64,000 nucleotides of DNA. Origin: Litoditis marina. Taxonomy: Eukaryota > Nematoda > Chromadorea > Rhabditida > Rhabditidae. Below, in pieces: positions 59,201 through 64,000 of this stretch (its first letter is position 1; the number at the start of each line of letters is the position of its first letter). The stretch lies in assembly GCA_964036275.1 (NCBI GenBank), contig OZ038434.1, positions 24,411,413-24,475,412 of the forward strand, in the 5' to 3' direction. Made by a program: the position numbers and the translations under genes. The notes beneath the pieces were generated by a model. It was not told the DNA's origin. It worked only from the letters and a program-made list of their open reading frames with translations, and searched no databases.

Positions 59201-62200
59201 TTCCAACCAACCAAAAACCCTCCACCGGTGAACATTTATTACATAATAAACGGGTGCACCCGTGCATAAAACATTAAAGTGTACATGTACGAAAACAGGA
59301 AAGTACGGTAGGTCAAAGGTCAATCCATGCACGAAGTCTATTGATCACCTGGCCACTGGAGTCGCGTCGCGTCGCGCGGCTTTGCGGCGCGAATAGATCG
59401 CGTTGCGGCGGGAACTGATCGCGCCGCGCGAACTCGAACCCCGAAATAGGCGTTAGCGCCATAGGGGAACTGAAATACAGAAATATAACAAGAATACTAT
59501 TGTAACTGTTTCAGTAACCAGCAGAATTGACTCAGTCAGACAGTTACAAAATACGAATAAAAACTTTTAGAGATGAAACGATTATGGCAAATTTGTAGTT
59601 CTTGTAAAGAACATGATGTCCGCAAATAATTGGTGGTAAACGTGTAGCCGATCAGTTTTTACTTGTTATAGTGACAATATACAGAAAATATATAGTAGAT
59701 TATGATTACCGACTCACTTTCACAATTACAAAACTTTTTTAGACTATACTCACAAGGTACCTCATGACATTATCTGACGAGAAAATTGGTCATCACGGAT
59801 TCGTTCACACGAATACCAAAGTGTGGTTCCAAAACTGTTTCCGGTACTCACTTTTGTGGTGGTAAACTTGGGTTCTGCTGTCGTAGTTTTGCTGGATTCC
59901 GTGGGAAAATTGATTGGTTCGAAACTCAATTCATTCGGGGAGTTTTGGTCCACACCAAGAGAGGGCAGCTGATCCACTTCTGCTGAAATTGCAGAATTTG
60001 ATCCGAGTTAGCAGTTTGCAAAAATGACAGCACCAGAGCGGAATCGAACCAGACAATTTGGCTAGCCAGTATACGAACAACGGGGCGAGTCACATGGGAA
60101 ATTATTGTATCTTTTATTGACGATTCTTAGATCGAAAATTAAGAAGATGGGACGTTTTTGACCCTGAATTGATATTATCTTCAGTGTGATATACATGCTA
60201 ATCGTACTTGTAGAATGCTACGGCAGCGACTAAAATACAACGGTAGCAAACTACAATAAGGTCTGAGCTAGATGTACGAATATTTGGAAAACAAAATCAC
60301 CAAGTTCAATTATTTATAACACCTACAAAATGAGAAAAATTTACTCGAAGTAGTTATACTCTCACTGTGGAAGTTTATTGTTGCGTGCTTCGAACAATAC
60401 ACACGCTTTCCTCTGAACGAACTTTTTAGCCTCAAGCTGTAAGCGCTACGATCTGAAGTTCTCCACTTTAAAAATCGTCCCTCACCTTCTGTAGTGTTGG
60501 ACTTCTTGCATTTTCCCGACTGACTCATGTCCTGAAACATATTAGTTAACAAACCTTTTTAATTTCAGCAACACCTAAGAAAGTGATCAATTTCAAGAGG
60601 AGAATGTCTAACACTGTGAAACTTAAATACTTATCGAATCTATGTTGAAAACGTTTCAGAACCGACAAAAGTTTCAAGAGAAAAACAGAAAATAAAAAAG
60701 ATAGATAAACTGAGAAATAAGACACACAGTTCTAACCTGTTCGAACCCGGATCTACAATTGCACTTTCCCAGGTCGCAGTGTTGGATTTCTTCCGGGCAG
60801 TCCACGTCCGACTCACAGGCTAAAATTTCTGCACTCACTTTTTATGTCACGTAGTACCGACCATAGAATTATGTCCGGCAATCTTGTAATTCATTCTGTC
60901 TTAACGTGATTTTCCACGTGTTTCACACGTTTGCCGTGGGAATCTCGTGAGAGTTCCACATGTTTCACGTGTGTTAACGTGAAGCTCACGTTGATTGAAA
61001 TATGTTATTCACTTAAGGATTTATATACATTCGCATGTCTGACATCCCCCGTAATTCATGGATGTTTACGATATTTCCCACGTGTTTTTCAGTCTCACGT
61101 GAGAACCACGTGATAATTGCTTTTATTTCACGTGTGTTAACGTGAAACTCACGTGAATCGAAACATGTCACTCACGTAGTGATTGCCATAGACATTCGCA
61201 TGTTTGACATCCCTCGTAATCCAGGGAAACGAAGCAGTTTTTGGGACAGAGGATGGGGGTCGGACAGGAAGAAACGGGTGGGGATAGGTTGGCATCGGTC
61301 GCGGTATCTAGAAATTCATCAAGATCAAACTACAACTTTCAAAGATCAAAGTACACCATTTTACCCTGGTAGAGACCTATTTGGGTCGGTCGAAGAGTCT
61401 GAACTGATAAGATTGTAGTTCGATCTCGCTTAATGCCACAAATACATCAAACCACAGGGTTTGGTTTGGTTTGAGATAGGTTTGGGTCGGTCGCGGTATC
61501 TCAAATGAGAAAATTGTAGTTTAATCATGCCTCCCGCTACAAAGAAATCAAACTATAACGTGTGATTCGGCTCAGAAACAGTTTGGATAAGTTTAGAAAT
61601 CTAAAAATGTAACGATATCAAACTACAATGTTCGATGGTCAAACTACAACTTTGACGCGATTGGGGTCCGGTTTGGATCGATTGAGGAGTCTGGAAACGA
61701 ATCAAGTTCAAACAACAAAGTTTAAATATCGAACTACACTGTTTTATAATGTTTCGTGATATGGGAACTGTGACTGCAGATCAAGTTGACCTCGGATACA
61801 ATCATCTTAACAAACAATTATAGTTCCCACCATTCCTACTGAGACTTCTACCGTAACCTTACAAACTTCCCGGGGGCTGTTGTGAGGCTGAAAATTTAGT
61901 TCATCAAAAATCCTCTCGGACATTCATTGTAAATGGGGACGAGAATGGGGTCCGGAAATCCTCTACTTTCCAATCACAATTATATGAAGAAGACGACTTG
62001 GAAGTTTCGAAATCGTACTTTAGGAGTGTCAGTAGGAATGAAAAAGACTATACCTCCAACTACGGCCGCGTCATCCAAAGAATAGGAGATGTTCGGCGTA
62101 GATTTGGATAGATCAGACGAAGTATTCGATGTAATTCCGTTGAGAATGGACTGCACGAGAGCATGCGTTTGGAGAGAAGTTTCCACGCTGACTGGCTCTG

Positions 62201-63809
62201 AAACAGACTATTCTGGTGAACGTTTCTACAAAGAAAATGTGAAGTTATCTGATGGGAATTTATGGATACTCGTGGGAAACGAGTATCAACGTTAATTGGA
62301 AGATGTTACGGTTTTCCCGGACAATATGGCACATCAGCCTACAAACTACAAAAACACTGCGATCTAGGTCCTACAATACGGAACAAACTATACTGGTGAA
62401 CTTTTCTAAAAACACTTTTTTGCAAGGTTTTCTGTTGCGGGAAAAAAGTTGAATGCAGAATGTTTTTCCCTGACTTCATGGCTTACATTACCGACCCACG
62501 CTGCTCTGAGCGAGTCCTAACCTTCACTTCTTCTTTTTTTACTCAACTTCACTTTTCACTAAGTCGCTGCTTTTTGTTTCAACAGCTCTCCATTATATTC
62601 ACAGAGTGTACTCAGTGGAAGATGTAATAAAAATATTTTTGACGTAGCTCAAAACAAAACTTTTGTGACACATGTTCAAAAAAAACTAAATTGCTCTTTT
62701 CATTATACTTCACGTCCTCACCATTACTCTCCCCTTCTTCTATTTCCGATCTGTGCTGTGTTTGTAGTGTGCTCCCTTACTTTTCGGTAAAAACTGGTTT
62801 CTTATGGGGTATAATGAGATCAAACTACAAACTCTAACTCAAATCAAGCTTAGTTTTTTTCCATTCTCATATTATATTTTAGGCCCCCACCATTTGTCTC
62901 CCCTTCTTCTATTTCCAAACTCGATTCCTCGTGGCTATTCTCGTTCTCAGATTTCTCGAAATCTCCTCGAATGACGTCATTTTCCGTGCCGACTTCTCCG
63001 GAAATCTTGAAAATCGGACCGAATCCGGATCCGGCGCCGGCGCCGGAGGATTCACCCTCCTCCACGCTGAAACTGGATATTTTCAAAAAAGATATGAAAA
63101 TAAATTATCGTTTTCCTATATTTTAGTCAATTTTAGTTCTACAAAAATTTTACAAGATTCGTACACTTTCACGCTAAATGTTTCCTTTTTCTACTGTTGC
63201 GATTTCTCAGAATGGCGAAGTTTCTATATTTTTTGAACCGGAAATCTTTCCTTTCATCTATCTTTTCATTCAAATTCATTCGTTTTGCCACTCTTGACGT
63301 TTGAAGAGTCTTTTGGCTGCGCCATTCGGAAAAAGTTTCGTTCATAATGAAACGACTACGGGCTTTTTTGTTGAATTTCGAAACATTTTCTATATGGAGG
63401 CCTTAGTTAGGAATATCCCAGACACCATGCTGTGATATCCCGACCTGCTTCTTGTTACACATGCACTATATCTGTGCTCTACATCCATCTGGAAATTACT
63501 TTCGAGAAAAAGTGCTCAGATAGAGACACGGTGGTATCAAAGTACTATAATAATCGTGCATGCGTAATGTTGTACTGCTTGTACAGAACGAAGTGCTTGC
63601 GAACATAACTGTGAATAATTGTAGTTTTTCACGCTCAAAATGTATAAAAATTGCTGAGTTTCATATATATTTCCAACTCACCTGTTGTTTTCATCAGTGT
63701 TCTCCTCAGTTGAAAACGATCCTTCTATACTTGACCCATCGGCCGAACCTTCCACTGAGCCTTCTCCTATTTCATTACCCGAGGACTCTACTGGAAACTG
63801 TGTGGCACT
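47298..63809 (-). CDS. 3' part of a large extracellular-type protein with EB/EGF-like and Cys-rich modules (671 aa in window)
   Basis: Minus-strand exons: 63809-63682, 63072-62891, 62197-62054, 60819-60737, 60531-60486, 59982-59852, 59469-59349, 54657-54582, 53864-53683, 53274-53175, 52816-52718, 52159-52072, 51913-51807, 51590-51482, 49103-49064, 48621-48540, 48333-48224, 47858-47756 and 47382-47298. All phases agree and total 672 codons including the stop; the 5' end is outside the window. Order: Ser/Glu/Gly-rich acidic region; a Cys module (CESDVDC, HCDLGKCNCRSGF) like EB/EGF-type domains of nematode secreted proteins; Thr-rich and basic low-complexity linkers; two exons sharing DEFGD-PAPPP; RKRKPTTKK; and a C-terminal Cys-rich domain (DECHSQPDCGPRFACC, WCDETFSC, FCLPSC). 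No transmembrane segment is visible in this part. I cannot name the gene. The donors of exons 52816-52718 and 48333-48224 were chosen by phase and are the least certain. Confidence 0.68.
48853..48992. mobile_element. Truncated TATAGT-family MITE
   Basis: Its right half (TCATTGCCACGCTGCCGAGG then GAGGAAACTATA) matches the right end of the 58281-58517 element, and ATTTACGTGTTGTAATAAAG matches its interior. The left end is missing. Confidence 0.55.
49412..50587. mobile_element. 1.18-kb inverted-repeat element filled with CpG-rich GCGCGC islands
   Basis: TTAGGCTGTCTTCAGACTTT at the left is exactly inverted at the right end, and the match continues through TTTGTGCGATACAAGATACA. The interior has at least four spaced islands such as GCGCGCGACGCGCGCACGCG and GCGCGCGCGCAGCACGCGAC, each followed by similar AT-rich sequence, so it is built of diverged repeats of roughly 130 bp. 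No transposase frame. It lies in the intron between exons 49103-49064 and 51590-51482 on the minus strand. Confidence 0.85.
52380..52555. mobile_element. 176-bp MITE with TTCTCTGAAGTT ends
   Basis: TTCTCTGAAGTTGAAAACCG at the left pairs imperfectly with TGTTTAACTTCAGAGAA at the right, and both sides carry GAGTTGTTTACCAA. No ORF. Confidence 0.7.
53975..54255. mobile_element. Palindromic GGTAACC/ACCGGTT element, copy 3
   Basis: AACCCGGTTTTTAGGTAACC at the left is mirrored by GGTTACCTAAAAACGGGTT at the right, ending GATATAGAATTCACCG. Same family as 24173-24435 and about 46030-46250. Confidence 0.75.
54390..54475 (-). repeat. tRNA-like sequence (SINE or pseudo-tRNA)
   Basis: On the minus strand box A TGGCCTAGTGG is followed by box B GGTTCGATCCC with spacing suited to a long-variable-arm tRNA. 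The acceptor and T stems pair poorly, so I treat it as a tRNA-derived repeat. The flanks do not match the 197-bp TATAGT element. Confidence 0.45.
54839..55069. mobile_element. 231-bp MITE with GAGTGGGTGACGA ends
   Basis: GAGTGGGTGACGAATAAGCT at the left and AGCTTAATCGTCACCCACTC at the right are inverted ends. It is a deletion derivative of the 45198-45844 element. Inside, a segment of about 34 bp (ATAGTTTATTCTCATAAACT...) is tandemly duplicated. Confidence 0.8.
55466..55661 (+). mobile_element. 196-bp TATAGT element with tRNA-like interior (copy 5)
   Basis: Complete copy in plus orientation: TATAGTCGTTGCCAACGGG at the left, GGCACTCACTATA at the right, TAGCGCAGTGG box A and AGGTTCGATTC box B inside. 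Confidence 0.85.
55698..56064. mobile_element. C/G-run inverted-repeat element (copy 2)
   Basis: Nearly identical to 34526-34906 in the same orientation, differing mainly in the lengths of C and G runs. This suggests recent mobility of the family. Confidence 0.8.
56290..56940. mobile_element. Long hairpin element with about 310-bp inverted arms
   Basis: The arms share, in inverted order, ATAATCAAGG, TTTTTTCTGACACAATTTTT, CGAGCCTCGAATATTTGTGT, GGTACGTTCAT, ATCTAGTACGGGTTCC and GTCTCGGCGACTGTTTCTCT. Only about 15-25 bp separate them. TGTGTCAGAA-type words recur as short repeats at the ends. It sits inside the 4.7-kb intron between exons 59349 and 54657 of the minus-strand gene. Confidence 0.85.
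58281..58517. mobile_element. TATAGT-family MITE, 237 bp
   Basis: It begins TATAGCTCGTTCCCTTCCCA and ends GGAATGACCTGAACTATA; inner ATTGGCATCGTGCC and CATTGGCTTGCTGCC are inverted partners. Related to the 17606, 27067 and 61819 copies by the GTCATTCCTAC core. Confidence 0.7.
58541..58635. repeat. 24-bp minisatellite, 4 copies
   Basis: CTCTGTTCTCATGACTTTTC plus GGAT is repeated four times with one or two changes. In one frame it reads as an LCSHDFSD repeat, but the frame is not linked to any gene. Confidence 0.93.
60036..60100 (-). repeat. Weak tRNA-like sequence
   Basis: On the minus strand GGTTCGATTCCGCTCTGGTG is a good box B with flanking T-arm and acceptor-like bases, but no box A is found at the proper distance. 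Probably a fragment. Confidence 0.3.
60905..61230. repeat. 165-bp tandem duplication rich in CACGTG/ACGTG words
   Basis: The block TTCACGTGTGTTAACGTGAA ... CATTCGCATGTCTGACATCC occurs twice about 165 bp apart, with moderate divergence. It lies in the intron between exons 62054 and 60819 of the minus-strand gene. Confidence 0.8.
61819..62052. mobile_element. TATAGT-family MITE (copy C) ending in a splice donor
   Basis: About 234 bp with TATAGTTCCCACCATTCCTA and TAGGAATGAAAAAGACTATA ends. Its right end is 1 bp from exon 62054-62197, so the predicted minus-strand donor reads GGAG|GTATAGTCTT and is partly formed by the element terminus. Confidence 0.75.
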
Positions 63810-64000
63810 CTGCAACAAACAGGTTTAGTGTTCATTTTTCCTACAAAGACAGAAAACACTCAATGTAGTACGCATTGAGAACTGAGAGAGTGTGCGGATT
63901 TGAGATACGCAGACTGGATCGCTAACACGTACTTTGCCCTTAGGCAGAACGTAACATGGCAGAAGCAGAGAACGTAGATGTAAAAAATTACGTTACTCGA
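63810..64000. other. Window end, intron of the minus-strand gene
   Basis: No further exon of the minus-strand gene is recognisable in the last 190 bases. The upstream exons must lie beyond 64000. Confidence 0.5.

Noticed and set aside
1..64000. CRISPR arrays, rRNA or prokaryotic features
   Set aside because: The tandem repeats have no spacer-repeat structure, and gene structure is plainly eukaryotic.

Overview
This window looks like nuclear DNA from a Caenorhabditis-type nematode, probably not C. elegans itself. The evidence is short introns with TTTTCAG-like acceptors, two start codons that directly follow a splice-acceptor-like AG (spliced-leader addition), a DUF273 glycosyltransferase-like gene of the kind expanded in Caenorhabditis, a meiotic HORMA-domain gene, and a very high load of small inverted-repeat transposons. 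I could run no searches. Gene models were built by hand from splice consensus, reading phase and protein sense.

Layout. 1-3870 is repeat-rich intergenic DNA. 3871-5682 (-) is a seven-exon coiled-coil protein with an RGG-like N-terminus. 5748-8330 (-) is one intronless 860-codon ORF that looks transposon-derived; a 183-bp tandem array abuts its start codon. 10557-14118 (+) is a HIM-3/HTP-type meiotic HORMA gene with two possible C-termini (296 or 392 aa). 16002-22807 (-) is an eight-exon DUF273 type II membrane protein. 22808-27921 is intergenic, with long TC and GA tracts and duplications. 27922-47089 (+) is a 27-exon gene predicted to encode 1573 aa: signal peptide, Thr-rich mucin stalk, Cys-rich and EGF-like modules, seven membrane spans and a long cytoplasmic tail. 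47298-63809 (-) is the 3' part (19 exons, 671 aa, reading phase consistent throughout) of a large extracellular-type protein with an EB/EGF-like module and a Cys-rich C-terminus; its start lies beyond the window. The last two genes converge, with stop codons about 210 bp apart.

The large introns are packed with non-autonomous elements. The most interesting are a 197-bp family (five copies) with TATAGT ends and tRNA-like box A and box B sequences inside; a roughly 235-bp TATAGT family, two copies of which end inside a predicted 5' splice site; a dispersed GATCAAACTACAA(ACACAGC) motif that repeatedly sits just upstream of 3' splice sites; a 1.18-kb inverted-repeat element filled with CpG-rich islands; and several long hairpins.

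The two gene models I am surest of functionally are the HORMA gene (meiotic chromosome axis) and the DUF273 gene (secretory pathway). The mucin-EGF-7TM gene is the most notable protein architecture. I see no sign that these neighbours act in one pathway.
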